Made by a program: the position numbers and the translations under genes. The notes beneath the pieces were generated by a model. The model worked only from the letters and a program-made list of their open reading frames with translations. It was not told the DNA's origin and did no database searches. A stretch of 36,254 bases of DNA from the NCBI GenBank assembly GCA_030682575.1, contig JAUXNX010000017.1, forward strand, positions 1-36,254, read 5' to 3'. How positions within the stretch are numbered: position 1 is the first letter of the stretch; each line of letters begins with the position of its first letter. Source of the stretch: Gammaproteobacteria bacterium (lineage in GTDB: Bacteria; Pseudomonadota; Gammaproteobacteria; Pseudomonadales; Pseudohongiellaceae). This document shows, piece after piece, positions 1 to 6,977 of this stretch.

Positions 1-78
1 ACAACTGACACCTGGCTGACGAACCTGCTCAACCGCACCCTTCTTGAACTCCAAACTGAACTTTCTTCGCTTCGACAT
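1..78 (-). CDS. IS3-family transposase OrfA, N-terminal fragment
   Basis: Only the first 26 codons lie in the window; they begin MSKRRKFSLEFKKGAVEQVR, the typical start of the IS3-family OrfA helix-turn-helix protein that binds the element's ends and, by programmed frameshift with OrfB, makes the active transposase. The ATG at 78 has a GGAG ribosome site five bases upstream. The gene continues beyond base 1. It reads in a different frame from the glutaredoxin gene that the element interrupts. Confidence 0.75.
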   Translation of the reverse strand, partial: MSKRRKFSLEFKKGAVEQVRQPGVSC

Positions 79-140
79 AAACACTCCTTTTGCCTATTAT
101 GAGGCTTCTTTGAAGTGTCCGTAAAATCGGGGTAGAACCC
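1..140 (-). mobile_element. IS3-family insertion sequence, left end (partial)
   Basis: The left edge of the window holds the beginning of an insertion sequence that runs out of the window on the minus strand. It contains the start of an OrfA-type transposase gene (78 down to 1) preceded by a GGAG ribosome site, and outside it a stretch (about 113-140) that reads, on the minus strand, TTCTACCCCGATTTTACGGA, which looks like an IS3-type terminal inverted repeat. The outer boundary is placed near 140 because the glutaredoxin reading frame stops looking like its family at that point. The other end and the target duplication are outside the window, so the exact junction is not proven. Confidence 0.7.
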
Positions 141-440
141 GAGGGCGATCACGGGCTTGTAGCTGGTCGCGTTCTCAGAGGGTACACTTTTACCAAGATG
201 ACGTCTCAAATCATCGTAGCCACCAATCCTCTTGCCACTGATGAAGATCTGCGGCGTTGTTTTCACGTCGTGCTCTGATTTGAATGCCTCGGTTTCTTCC
301 CGCGAGGTCAGCCAGTGGTCTTCGACTTCAAACCCCTCGCGACGTAGCAGATCCCTGGCCTTGAGGCCCCAGGGACACATGTGCTTATCCATAACCATAC
401 GATAGACTGCGGCCGTCTTTACTTCGGTTTTAGTGATCAT
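141..440 (-). pseudogene. Glutaredoxin-domain protein truncated by IS insertion (probably glutaredoxin-MauE/DoxX fusion)
   Basis: The frame from the ATG at 440 gives about 100 residues of a glutaredoxin fold: a redox-site Cys22 in CPWG, a cis-proline segment KTTPQIF and a GGYDDL motif. Family knowledge: the closest architecture I recall is a glutaredoxin domain followed, just after a KPVIA segment, by a DoxX/MauE-type membrane domain and encoded next to a MerR regulator. Here KPVIAL is reached at 141 and the next codons belong to the insertion sequence, so the membrane half appears to be lost. Reading continues in frame through the IS to base 1 without a stop, so a chimeric tail may be made. 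The soluble glutaredoxin half looks intact. Whether the missing half exists beyond the IS cannot be seen. Confidence 0.65.
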
Positions 441-479
441 GTTGATACCTCCTCCTGGTTTGCATTTCACCTTGGAGCT

Positions 480-511
480 ATCATAAAGTCCGTACCATAG
501 TACGGAGTCAA
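480..511 (-). promoter_or_regulatory. MerR-type promoter/operator driving the glutaredoxin gene
   Basis: On the minus strand a -35 TTGACT (511-506) and a -10 TATGAT (485-480) are separated by 20 bp (19 bp if TTATGA is taken as the -10), longer than the usual 17. The spacer carries a perfect dyad, CCGTAC-TATG-GTACGG (505-490). An overlong spacer filled by an inverted repeat is the hallmark of MerR-family activated promoters, where the regulator untwists DNA to realign the two boxes. The merR start codon at 515 lies only nine bases from the dyad, so the same site probably controls the regulator too. Confidence 0.85.
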
Positions 512-514
512 GCC

Positions 515-898
515 ATGAATCTATCGATCGGCAAATTCGCAGAAGCGGGAAAGGTAGGCGTCGAAACAATCCGTTTCTATCAACGCAAAGGGCTACTCGA
601 CACGCCTCGACGGGGCGAGGGCTTACGACGCTATGACGCAATGGACCTGCGGCGTCTCCGTTTCATCCGCTCGGCGAAGGCCGCGGGTTTCACCCTGGAG
701 GAGATCAAGGAGTTGATCGCACTGGATTCAAGTCACGACCGTCACCGGGCTCGCCAACTGGCGCTTTCACGGATCACGGAGCTCGAGACGAAAATTGCAG
801 AGCTGCAGCGCGCGCATCTTGCCCTGAAGCGGTTGGCAAAGCAGTGCGGAGCGGCTGAATCGGGACCTTGCCCAATTTTGGAGTCGTTTGATCCATAG
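515..898 (+). CDS. MerR-family transcriptional regulator
   Basis: A 127-residue MerR-family activator. Residues about 4-70 form the winged helix-turn-helix (IGKFAEAGKVGVETIRFYQR then RRYDAMDL), followed by a long dimerisation helix (about 80-112) and a short C-terminal effector loop with Cys111 and Cys119. The mercury sensor MerR needs three cysteines; the first (Cys82 of Tn21 MerR) is absent here, where the sequence is SSHDRHRA, so mercury sensing is unlikely. It is divergent from the glutaredoxin gene and its operator lies between them, which points to a thiol, redox or other metal signal. The ribosome site GGAG is itself inside the operator half-site. The effector is unknown. Confidence 0.85.
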   Translation: MNLSIGKFAEAGKVGVETIRFYQRKGLLDTPRRGEGLRRYDAMDLRRLRFIRSAKAAGFTLEEIKELIALDSSHDRHRARQLALSRITELETKIAELQRAHLALKRLAKQCGAAESGPCPILESFDP

Positions 899-907
899 CA
901 GCCTTTG

Positions 908-1351
908 CTAGGTACGGCTCTGATTTATGGGGACAGCTGTCTTCTGACGATTCGCTTCCAGCAGCCGGAAAATATCCCGCCAACTGACGATTCCTTCGAT
1001 GCGATTCTCCGTGTCAGTGATGGGGATACACGAAATGCGGTGGCGGTTGAACAGCGCGATGGCCTCGAACACGTCGGCGGATCTGCGCAGCGTGACCGGT
1101 TTGCGCGTCATGATCTGATGCACGCGCTTGTTGAGAGTGGCAGCATCGCGATTGGTTTCCAGCAGGGTGCCGATGTGGGGGCTGATGGCGCGCAGCAGGT
1201 CGCGGTCGGAGATAACACCAAACAGCTCGCCGTGCTCTTCCACCAACAGATGATGAAAGGATGAACTGTCGAAGATTTCCTTCACAGTGCGCAGGGAGTC
1301 GTTCAGCTCCACAGTCACCACGGGCTTGCTCATTATCTTTTCCAGGATCAT
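908..1351 (-). CDS. CBS-domain pair protein
   Basis: A 147-residue stand-alone protein made of two CBS motifs (Bateman module): the first about residues 5-60 with GVISDRDLLRAI, the second about 78-137 with GIVSWRDIFRLL. Such modules bind adenosine nucleotides and usually sense energy state; no catalytic domain is attached. The start ATG at 1351 has a GGAG ribosome site six bases upstream. The gene converges on merR, with nine bases between the stops, and is divergent from the redoxin gene. Its partner protein cannot be inferred. Confidence 0.85.
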   Translation of the reverse strand: MILEKIMSKPVVTVELNDSLRTVKEIFDSSSFHHLLVEEHGELFGVISDRDLLRAISPHIGTLLETNRDAATLNKRVHQIMTRKPVTLRRSADVFEAIALFNRHRISCIPITDTENRIEGIVSWRDIFRLLEANRQKTAVPINQSRT

Positions 1352-1472
1352 GCTGGGCTCCGTTCTGGCTCATGGCAGAAAAAATACCACTCTCATGTTG
1401 TAACTATCGGCAGGGAGTTGGGTCTCTTTTGCCAGACCGGGAAAAAACCTTCACTCCAGGGGAGTCTCCACC

Positions 1473-2048
1473 ATGATATTCAAGAACCTTGTTCGCACGC
1501 TGTTCAGCATACTGGCCATTACCCTGCTGTGGTTACAGGCAGCGCAGGCTCAGGAATTCGTATGGGCGCCCGAGCTTGCCACTGGCAAGACACTCCCTCC
1601 CATCAGTGCACTGGATCAGACTGGCACCGTGCGCACACTGGCGGAGATTACCGGTGAGAAGGGTCTGGTGCTGGTATTGAGCCGCTCTTTCGACTGGTGC
1701 CCGTACTGCATCAGCCAACTGCAGCAACTTGTCTCTGCAGAGGAACAGTTCAATGCCATGAGCATCAATGTTGCGACCATGACCTATGATCCCGTGGCAA
1801 CGCTGGCCGAAGCTGCGGAAGAACACGGCATCACGTTTCCTCTGCTGTTCGACGAAGATGTCAGGCACGTCAATGCCATGGGGATTCGCAACCTGCAGTA
1901 TGAGCCAGGACACCGCGCCTATGGCATTCCGTATCCCGGCATTTTTCTGCTGGATGCAAACGGCGTGATTCGCGCCAAATTTGCCGAAGAGGATTATCGA
2001 TTGCGACCAGACTTCAGTCTGGTGCTTGAGGCTGCGACAAAGCTGTAG
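1473..2048 (+). CDS. Exported redoxin (AhpC/TSA-type peroxiredoxin-like protein)
   Basis: A 191-residue protein with a clear signal peptide (hydrophobic residues about 6-22, then AQA-QE), so it probably acts in the periplasm. The mature part has the thioredoxin/peroxiredoxin fold: the active-site segment SFDWCPYCISQL (about residues 70-81) carries a CxxC pair, followed by the PLLFDED and PYPGIFLLD strands. Redoxins of this sort reduce peroxides or disulfides. GGGGAG eight bases before the ATG at 1473 is a good ribosome site. It converges on the DUF547 gene with 23 bases between them. The substrate is not known. Confidence 0.8.
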   Translation: MIFKNLVRTLFSILAITLLWLQAAQAQEFVWAPELATGKTLPPISALDQTGTVRTLAEITGEKGLVLVLSRSFDWCPYCISQLQQLVSAEEQFNAMSINVATMTYDPVATLAEAAEEHGITFPLLFDEDVRHVNAMGIRNLQYEPGHRAYGIPYPGIFLLDANGVIRAKFAEEDYRLRPDFSLVLEAATKL

Positions 2049-2071
2049 TTGGCGCTTCCCTGTGGGAAAGG

Positions 2072-2797
2072 TCACTCGCCATTGAGGGACCAGATGTAGG
2101 GGAGGTTGGCACGCAACGACATATCGGCGGGCAGTTCACGGTAGCGACGCACAAAAGCCTCCACACCGCCCGCAGTCGCGAAGTCTTCTGCAAACCAGTC
2201 GAATATCTGTGACACCCGGACACGATTCCCTGCCACTGCCAGCCCCTTGCTGTTGTCGTTCAGAAACTCCCGTGTCTGCTCCTCCAACTGCAGCTCCAGC
2301 CGTTCGGCCTTGAAAGCCTCGGGTCGCAGATTCGGACAACTGAGCGAGGCGCAGACAATGGCAAAATGAATGCGGGACTCTCCCATCGGGCGCAGAATGG
2401 CATGCTCGATCTCATCAAGCGTGACAGATCGACCGTCGATAGTGCCTGCCGGTTTCTTCCATACTGGTGAGAACCATGACCCGGCATCGCGGATGCTCTG
2501 CAGCGGCAGGTGGTCGATCACCATCTTGATGGCAAGGATGTTGTAGGCGTTGATGTAAAAGGCAAGCTTCGCGTCCCGTTGTTGCAATTGCGTCACGGGG
2601 AAATCCTCGATCAACGCAAGCATTTGCGAATAGCGCGGGTCTTGAGCGAGTGCCTGATAATTCACGCGATTATGTGTGACACCCTGGCGCTCTGCCGGAG
2701 TAACATACTGCGCGAGCAGATCATCATAGAGCGACCAGTCCTGAGTCTGTCCGACCGACGGCAGCAGAATGGCGAGCGCGATCAGTAATCTGGACAT
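2072..2797 (-). CDS. Exported DUF547-domain protein
   Basis: A 241-residue protein with an N-terminal signal peptide (MSRLLIALAILLPSVG) and the full DUF547 domain: KLAFYINAYNILAIKMV about residues 79-95, the LDEIEHAILRP segment, and FAIVCASLSCPNLR with its conserved Cys and Ser (about 145-159). The Cys/His pattern resembles papain-like proteins, but the family has no settled function. The gene is divergent from the ECF sigma factor with a 63-base gap, an arrangement that makes it a candidate target of that sigma factor (inference). Confidence 0.85.
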   Translation of the reverse strand: MSRLLIALAILLPSVGQTQDWSLYDDLLAQYVTPAERQGVTHNRVNYQALAQDPRYSQMLALIEDFPVTQLQQRDAKLAFYINAYNILAIKMVIDHLPLQSIRDAGSWFSPVWKKPAGTIDGRSVTLDEIEHAILRPMGESRIHFAIVCASLSCPNLRPEAFKAERLELQLEEQTREFLNDNSKGLAVAGNRVRVSQIFDWFAEDFATAGGVEAFVRRYRELPADMSLRANLPYIWSLNGE

Positions 2798-2860
2798 GCG
2801 AACTCCTTCAAGATGAGACTTTCATACAATACTTCCGATAGAGACTGATGGATCACCCGG

Positions 2861-3490
2861 ATGTTACACGACGAGAACACTACTGAAGGCCTGGGCGCAC
2901 TGCGTCGGCAGGATCAGGCGGCCTTCGCGGCACTCGTGAAGAAATACCATCAGCGCATGGTGATCATTGCCCGCGCCATCGCTGGCGATGTATGGGCCGA
3001 GGAAGTCACGCAGGAAGCCTGGGTATCGATCTATCGCGCGCTGCCCAACTTCGAAGGTCGCTCCACCTTGCAGACCTGGATGTTCACCATTCTGAAAAAC
3101 GAAGCGAAGACACGGCTTGGCAAGGAATCGCGCTTCGTGTCGATGGACATGGCAGCGGTGGATTCCAGCAATGAAGACTTCGTCAACGCTCTGAACGAGC
3201 GTTTCCGCGAGGACGGACACTGGAAGGAGGCACCCACCAGCTGGCACATCGAGTCACCCGCTGCCCTGCTTGAAGAGAAGCAACTGCTTGAATGCATCCA
3301 CCATACACTCACGCTGCTCAGTGCAGATCAACGCGCCGTTTTCACTCTGCGGGACCTGCAACAGCTCGATCTCGATGAGATCTGTAACATTCTCGATATC
3401 AGCACCTCCAATGTCAGAGTCCTGCTGCACCGTGCAAGACTGACATTGATGCGGGTGATCGACCGCTATCAGGAGACGGGAACATGTTGA
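2861..3490 (+). CDS. ECF-type RNA polymerase sigma factor
   Basis: A 209-residue extracytoplasmic-function sigma factor. Region 2 spans about residues 14-90 (AEEVTQEAWVSIYRALPNFE, then TWMFTILKNEA for the -10 contact), and region 4 spans about 140-203 (LSADQRAVFTLRDLQQLDLD and the helix-turn-helix ISTSNVRVLLHRAR). The unusually long linker contains DGHWKEAP, a signature I associate with ECF factors that are paired with very small zinc-finger partners. The next gene overlaps its stop by seven bases, consistent with co-translation of an anti-sigma factor. No strong ribosome site precedes the ATG at 2861. The target promoter is unknown. Confidence 0.88.
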   Translation: MLHDENTTEGLGALRRQDQAAFAALVKKYHQRMVIIARAIAGDVWAEEVTQEAWVSIYRALPNFEGRSTLQTWMFTILKNEAKTRLGKESRFVSMDMAAVDSSNEDFVNALNERFREDGHWKEAPTSWHIESPAALLEEKQLLECIHHTLTLLSADQRAVFTLRDLQQLDLDEICNILDISTSNVRVLLHRARLTLMRVIDRYQETGTC

Positions 3491-3735
3491 AGTGTCGTGA
3501 TATCGCCCACCAGGGCAGCGACCATGCTGACGGCAGGATGACCTGGCGCCAGTCGCTCAGCTATGGTTTCCACCTGCTGATGTGTGGTCACTGCCGAACC
3601 TTCGTGCGCCACCTGCGCACGACGATGGCTTTCACTCGGTCCCTGCCCGACAAGGACACGCTGTCCGCCGAGCAGGTCAACACAATAGTCAGTCATGCTA
3701 CCGCCCAGCACCAGAAGACCTTGGGAACCTTGTAA
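3484..3735 (+). CDS. Small soluble zinc-binding anti-sigma factor (zf-HC2 type)
   Basis: An 83-residue protein whose ATG lies inside the last codons of the sigma factor gene. Cys4 and the HLLMCGHC motif (His30, Cys34, Cys37) match the zinc-binding HxxxCxxC site of anti-sigma domains. There is no membrane segment, so it would act in the cytoplasm, probably releasing the sigma factor when the zinc thiolates are oxidised (inference from characterised ZAS proteins). The stop abuts the stop of the convergent methyltransferase gene by three bases. Confidence 0.75.
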   Translation: MLKCRDIAHQGSDHADGRMTWRQSLSYGFHLLMCGHCRTFVRHLRTTMAFTRSLPDKDTLSAEQVNTIVSHATAQHQKTLGTL

Positions 3736-3738
3736 CCC

Positions 3739-4485
3739 TCAAGGCTTGCGCAGTTTGACGACGAACTGATCTGTAACGCCTCGAAACTCCGCATCGAAGA
3801 CCGTCTTGCTGCGATCATCGGCCGGATTTGCCAGCAGATCACTGGTGCCATCCACGATGAACCCGGCGGCAGTGGCTCCAGCCAGGACTTTCTCCAGTTC
3901 TGCCCTGTGCATGGCGCCATTGTCGTTACCGGCATTGCCCGCGTGATCAACGATACCGATGATGCCCCCTGACTTCAGTACCCGCTGCATTTCATTCAGA
4001 AAGTTGGCTTCGGTTTGCGGATCAGCGGCACGATAGAATTCGTGGTACTCCAACGCAATGACGGCAGCGTCGAGAGAGTTTGCGGGCAGTCCCAGGTCGT
4101 GAGGATCACGATTGAGGCGCTCGACGTTGGCAAGACGACCACCGGCCAACCTGTCATTGATGGCCTGCTCAGTACGTTCACCACGTTCTCCAGTCAATGA
4201 TGCTGGTGAATTCTGCATATAGACCTTGCCACCAGGACCTACTGCTGTTGCCAGTACCTCAGTGTAGTAACCGCCGGCAGCGATCAGATCCACTACCGTC
4301 ATACCCGGCTCTATGCCGAAGAAATCGAGCGTTTCAGCGGGTTTGCGCCGGGCATCGGCGTCACGATCGGCGGCCGGGCGAGCATCGTTTGCCAGTGCGG
4401 CATTCAAGGCAGCGACATCAACAGCATGAGTATTGCCCGTCATGGAAAGCGCAAGAAGCGCCAGGACAACGATGATCTTTTTCAT
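3739..4485 (-). CDS. Class I SAM-dependent methyltransferase with signal peptide
   Basis: The best start is the ATG at 4485, which has GAGGTG upstream and gives a 248-residue protein with a clean signal peptide (MKKIIVVLALLALSMTGNTHA). A longer in-frame start at 4722 would place an unlikely Asn-rich extension in front and overlap the upstream gene. The mature part has a Rossmann methyltransferase fold: motif I in VVDLIAAGGYYTEVLA (about residues 57-72), an ALEYHEF segment and LKSGGIIGIVDH. The usual GxGxG is changed to AAGGY. An exported SAM enzyme is odd, since SAM is cytoplasmic; it could be a family that keeps the fold but uses another ligand. Substrate unknown. Confidence 0.75.
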   Translation of the reverse strand: MKKIIVVLALLALSMTGNTHAVDVAALNAALANDARPAADRDADARRKPAETLDFFGIEPGMTVVDLIAAGGYYTEVLATAVGPGGKVYMQNSPASLTGERGERTEQAINDRLAGGRLANVERLNRDPHDLGLPANSLDAAVIALEYHEFYRAADPQTEANFLNEMQRVLKSGGIIGIVDHAGNAGNDNGAMHRAELEKVLAGATAAGFIVDGTSDLLANPADDRSKTVFDAEFRGVTDQFVVKLRKP

Positions 4486-4630
4486 GATTTCACCTCGGGT
4501 TTGAGCATTGGGATTGTTATTGTTGGGCCGTGCGCGAACAATCATTTCATAACACAAAGATCGAACGATTTGAATGTGAGATATGCAACTTTGATAGACA
4601 CATATCTGTTTCCTGTACTGCGTTGGGACA

Positions 4631-5677
4631 TCAACGCAATGGGTGACGCTCAATGAAGTCAAGGATGTGCTCAGCGACCTCCTCGCCCTTGTCTTCCTGC
4701 AGAAAGTGACCTGCCCCCTCAATCACAATGTGGGGTTCGTTGACGGACGTCGGGATGAGTCGTCGCAGGTATTGTTCGTGGGGTCCGAGAGTTTGATCGC
4801 CATCCGAGAACATCACCAGGGCCGGCTTGTCCCACTCGGCCAGACGATCCGCCGTATGCAGCATCAAGGGTCCGGCAGGATCGCCGGGACGCATCGGTAC
4901 AATCTGCGGGAACATGTTGGGTCCGGCATAGTAGGCGGGGCTCGGAAAGGGCGCGCTGTACGCCTTCACTATTTCGGGATCATTGCGCCCGGCATTGCCT
5001 GCAGAAAATGTCCTTTCCAGCCCAAGAGGCGTCTGTTGTCTCGTTCTGTCACGATAGGCATACCAGCCGGGCGTCATCATTCCATAGCCAGTTGGTAACG
5101 CGGTATTCATGACCACGAGCCTGGCAATCCTGTCAGGGACATGGGCTGCAATCGGCAAACCCAGAAATCCGCCCCAGTCCTGCATCACCAGTGTAACGTT
5201 CTGCAAATCCAACGCCTCAATAAAGGCAATGGCGGCATCAAAGTGCATCTGGAATGTGTAGTCGGCCTCACGGATGAATTTGTCGGACTTGCCGAATCCA
5301 ATCCAGTCCGGAGCGATCACCCTGTGCTCTGCAGCCACGACGGGAATCATCTTGCGGTAGAGATAGCTCCAGGTCGGTTGCCCATGGAGCATCAGCACAG
5401 GATCGCCGCGCCCCTCATCAACGTAGTGCATCCGCATTGGTATCCGTTCCTGACCTCCCACACCGCGCTCGATGGTGACGTCGACATAGTGCGCTGCAAA
5501 CGGATAGTCCTGGAGATCGGCAAAACGCTCGTCCGGGGTCCGCAAGACTCCCGGACGAATCTCGATAACCGCGGAGGAGTCGGAGTTGCCCTGCGCGTGA
5601 ATATTCAGATCAACTGTGAGAGGAAGAAGAAAAGTCAGAATATAGAAAGGCGCTCTGAACAGGCGAATTGTTGGCAT
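4631..5677 (-). CDS. Exported alpha/beta hydrolase, haloalkane dehalogenase-like (HLD-I)
   Basis: The start at 5677 (GGAG upstream) gives 348 residues with a signal peptide ending near NIHAQG. The rest follows the DhlA-type haloalkane dehalogenase closely: RTPDERFADLQDYPF, HGQPTWSYLYRKMIP (oxyanion region, 98-112), nucleophile Asp167 followed by Trp168 in VMQDWGGFLG, acid Asp294 in GDQTLGP and base His324 in GAGHFLQE. Trp168 would be the first halide-stabilising residue. The second, Trp175 of DhlA, aligns with Asn228 here, and no Trp occurs between 205 and 282, so true dehalogenation is not assured. DhlA acts in the cytoplasm; this one is predicted to be exported. It lies just upstream of, and on the same strand as, the methyltransferase, 145 bases away. 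Confidence 0.8.
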   Translation of the reverse strand: MPTIRLFRAPFYILTFLLPLTVDLNIHAQGNSDSSAVIEIRPGVLRTPDERFADLQDYPFAAHYVDVTIERGVGGQERIPMRMHYVDEGRGDPVLMLHGQPTWSYLYRKMIPVVAAEHRVIAPDWIGFGKSDKFIREADYTFQMHFDAAIAFIEALDLQNVTLVMQDWGGFLGLPIAAHVPDRIARLVVMNTALPTGYGMMTPGWYAYRDRTRQQTPLGLERTFSAGNAGRNDPEIVKAYSAPFPSPAYYAGPNMFPQIVPMRPGDPAGPLMLHTADRLAEWDKPALVMFSDGDQTLGPHEQYLRRLIPTSVNEPHIVIEGAGHFLQEDKGEEVAEHILDFIERHPLR

Positions 5678-5780
5678 GGTGTCTCCATTGTTATTGTTGA
5701 TCTGCCACAAACGACCGGAAGCGCGAGAATCTTGTTTCCTTTCGCGAGCAAGCTCGTTCCTGAAAAAGATGTTTGCAAAT

Positions 5781-6098
5781 CTACTCGCTGCAGCCTTTGC
5801 AGCGGGTGATGGTTGGATCAATACGCAGACGTTCAGCACTGATCTCGGTATCACACACAAAGCAATAGCCGAAGTCACCCGATTCAATTCTCACCAGCGC
5901 GCCGTCAATCGCCTGCAGTTTGCGCTGCCTTCTGCGTTTGGTTTCCAGCGCGATTTGCTGTGTCTGCATCGCATCCATGCGGGAAAGACGTCCCACGCTG
6001 CTTTGATCCAGCACCACGATATCGCTCTGGTCCTCGATCAGATTCTCAGCGAGCAATGCCTCACGCATCGCCAGCAGGCTCTCTTTGTATGATTCCAT
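5781..6098 (-). CDS. DksA/TraR-family C4 zinc-finger protein
   Basis: A 105-residue member of the DksA/TraR group, which binds the secondary channel of RNA polymerase. The zinc finger is complete: Cys79, Cys82, Cys100, Cys103. A coiled-coil-like helix fills about residues 36-72 (LSRMDAMQTQQIALETKRRR). The DksA tip motif DxxDxA is not present in that form; the corresponding segment is VVLDQSSVGRLSRMD, as in DksA-like paralogues. GAGGTAAG precedes the ATG. Only three bases separate it from the end of the upstream UspA gene, so the two are almost surely co-transcribed, which suggests a stress-linked role. Confidence 0.85.
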   Translation of the reverse strand: MESYKESLLAMREALLAENLIEDQSDIVVLDQSSVGRLSRMDAMQTQQIALETKRRRQRKLQAIDGALVRIESGDFGYCFVCDTEISAERLRIDPTITRCKGCSE

Positions 6099-6101
6099 GA
6101 C

Positions 6102-6953
6102 TTACCTCAGAAGAAGCAGTGGAATATCACTTTGACTCAACATTCTGGTGGTATTGCTGCCGACCAGAAACTGGCGGATGCGGGAATGGCCGTAAGCGCC
6201 CATCACCATCAGATCAATACTGTGCTCGCGTTGGTACTTATGCAAGGCAGGTTCCACCTCGCCCTCCAGAATCGTGCGAGTGATATTGAATCCTGCGCTG
6301 TCGAGTCGTGCACAACCCGCATCGAGTTCTGCGTCACGATTCACACCTGGATCCAGCACCATGACCACGTGGCAGGGCAGTCCTTTGAGCAGTGGACTGG
6401 CGGCAACCATCTCCAGAGCCTTGGTCGCCGTCGCGCTGCCATCGTAAGCAATCATGAACGTGCGAGGGGCAATGAACCCCGGCAGCGCAATCAGTATCGG
6501 ACGCTGAATGGTGCGGATGACATTCTCCAGATGACTGCCAATGGCGTGCGTCTCGTGCTCATGCGCTTCGCCTTGCCGACCCATGACGAGCAGACGACTC
6601 TCTGCCTCCATCTCAGCCAGTGTCTCCAGCAGGCTGCCATGACGCTGCACTGTGCTTATATCTTTTGCGCCATCTGCCGCTGCGCGCTGTTGCGCGGCTT
6701 CCAGCATGTGTCTGCCCTGCTCCAGGGCCACGCGACCGCGCTTCTCGTCAAGCTCTACCAGTTCGGTCAGCAAATGCTCTCTCGTGCCCAGCCCGATGTT
6801 CCCTGACAGATTGCCGTGAGTGGGATATTCGGATCGATCCAGCACGTGCAACAGTCTCAGCGGTGCCGCAAGGCGCAGACTGGCCCATGCTGCGGCGTCA
6901 CACACTGCTTCTGCTGCACTGGAACCGTCGATACAGGCGATGATATTTGTCAT
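6102..6953 (-). CDS. Tandem universal stress protein (two UspA domains)
   Basis: A 283-residue protein with two UspA folds in series (about 1-145 and 152-283). The second domain ends with the nucleotide-binding signature G-2x-G-9x-G-S (GAYGHSRIRQFLVGSNTT). The first has the similar GRQGEAHEHETHAIGS, one residue longer between the glycines, so its ATP site may be altered. Tandem Usp proteins of this E. coli UspE kind help survival in stasis and respiratory or oxidative stress. It lies between sulP (24 bases upstream) and the DksA-like gene (three bases downstream), all on the minus strand. Confidence 0.9.
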   Translation of the reverse strand: MTNIIACIDGSSAAEAVCDAAAWASLRLAAPLRLLHVLDRSEYPTHGNLSGNIGLGTREHLLTELVELDEKRGRVALEQGRHMLEAAQQRAAADGAKDISTVQRHGSLLETLAEMEAESRLLVMGRQGEAHEHETHAIGSHLENVIRTIQRPILIALPGFIAPRTFMIAYDGSATATKALEMVAASPLLKGLPCHVVMVLDPGVNRDAELDAGCARLDSAGFNITRTILEGEVEPALHKYQREHSIDLMVMGAYGHSRIRQFLVGSNTTRMLSQSDIPLLLLR

Positions 6954-6977
6954 TGTTGTTTGTCCTCGTCTCTGTGA

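Noticed and set aside
2049-2071. Small TTCCC/GGGAA stem between the convergent redoxin and DUF547 genes
   Set aside because: Five pairs with a 3-nt loop and no U-run; too weak to call a terminator.
4486-4722. N-terminal extension of the methyltransferase from an upstream ATG
   Set aside because: It would run into the preceding hydrolase gene end and bury a clear signal peptide that has its own good ribosome site.
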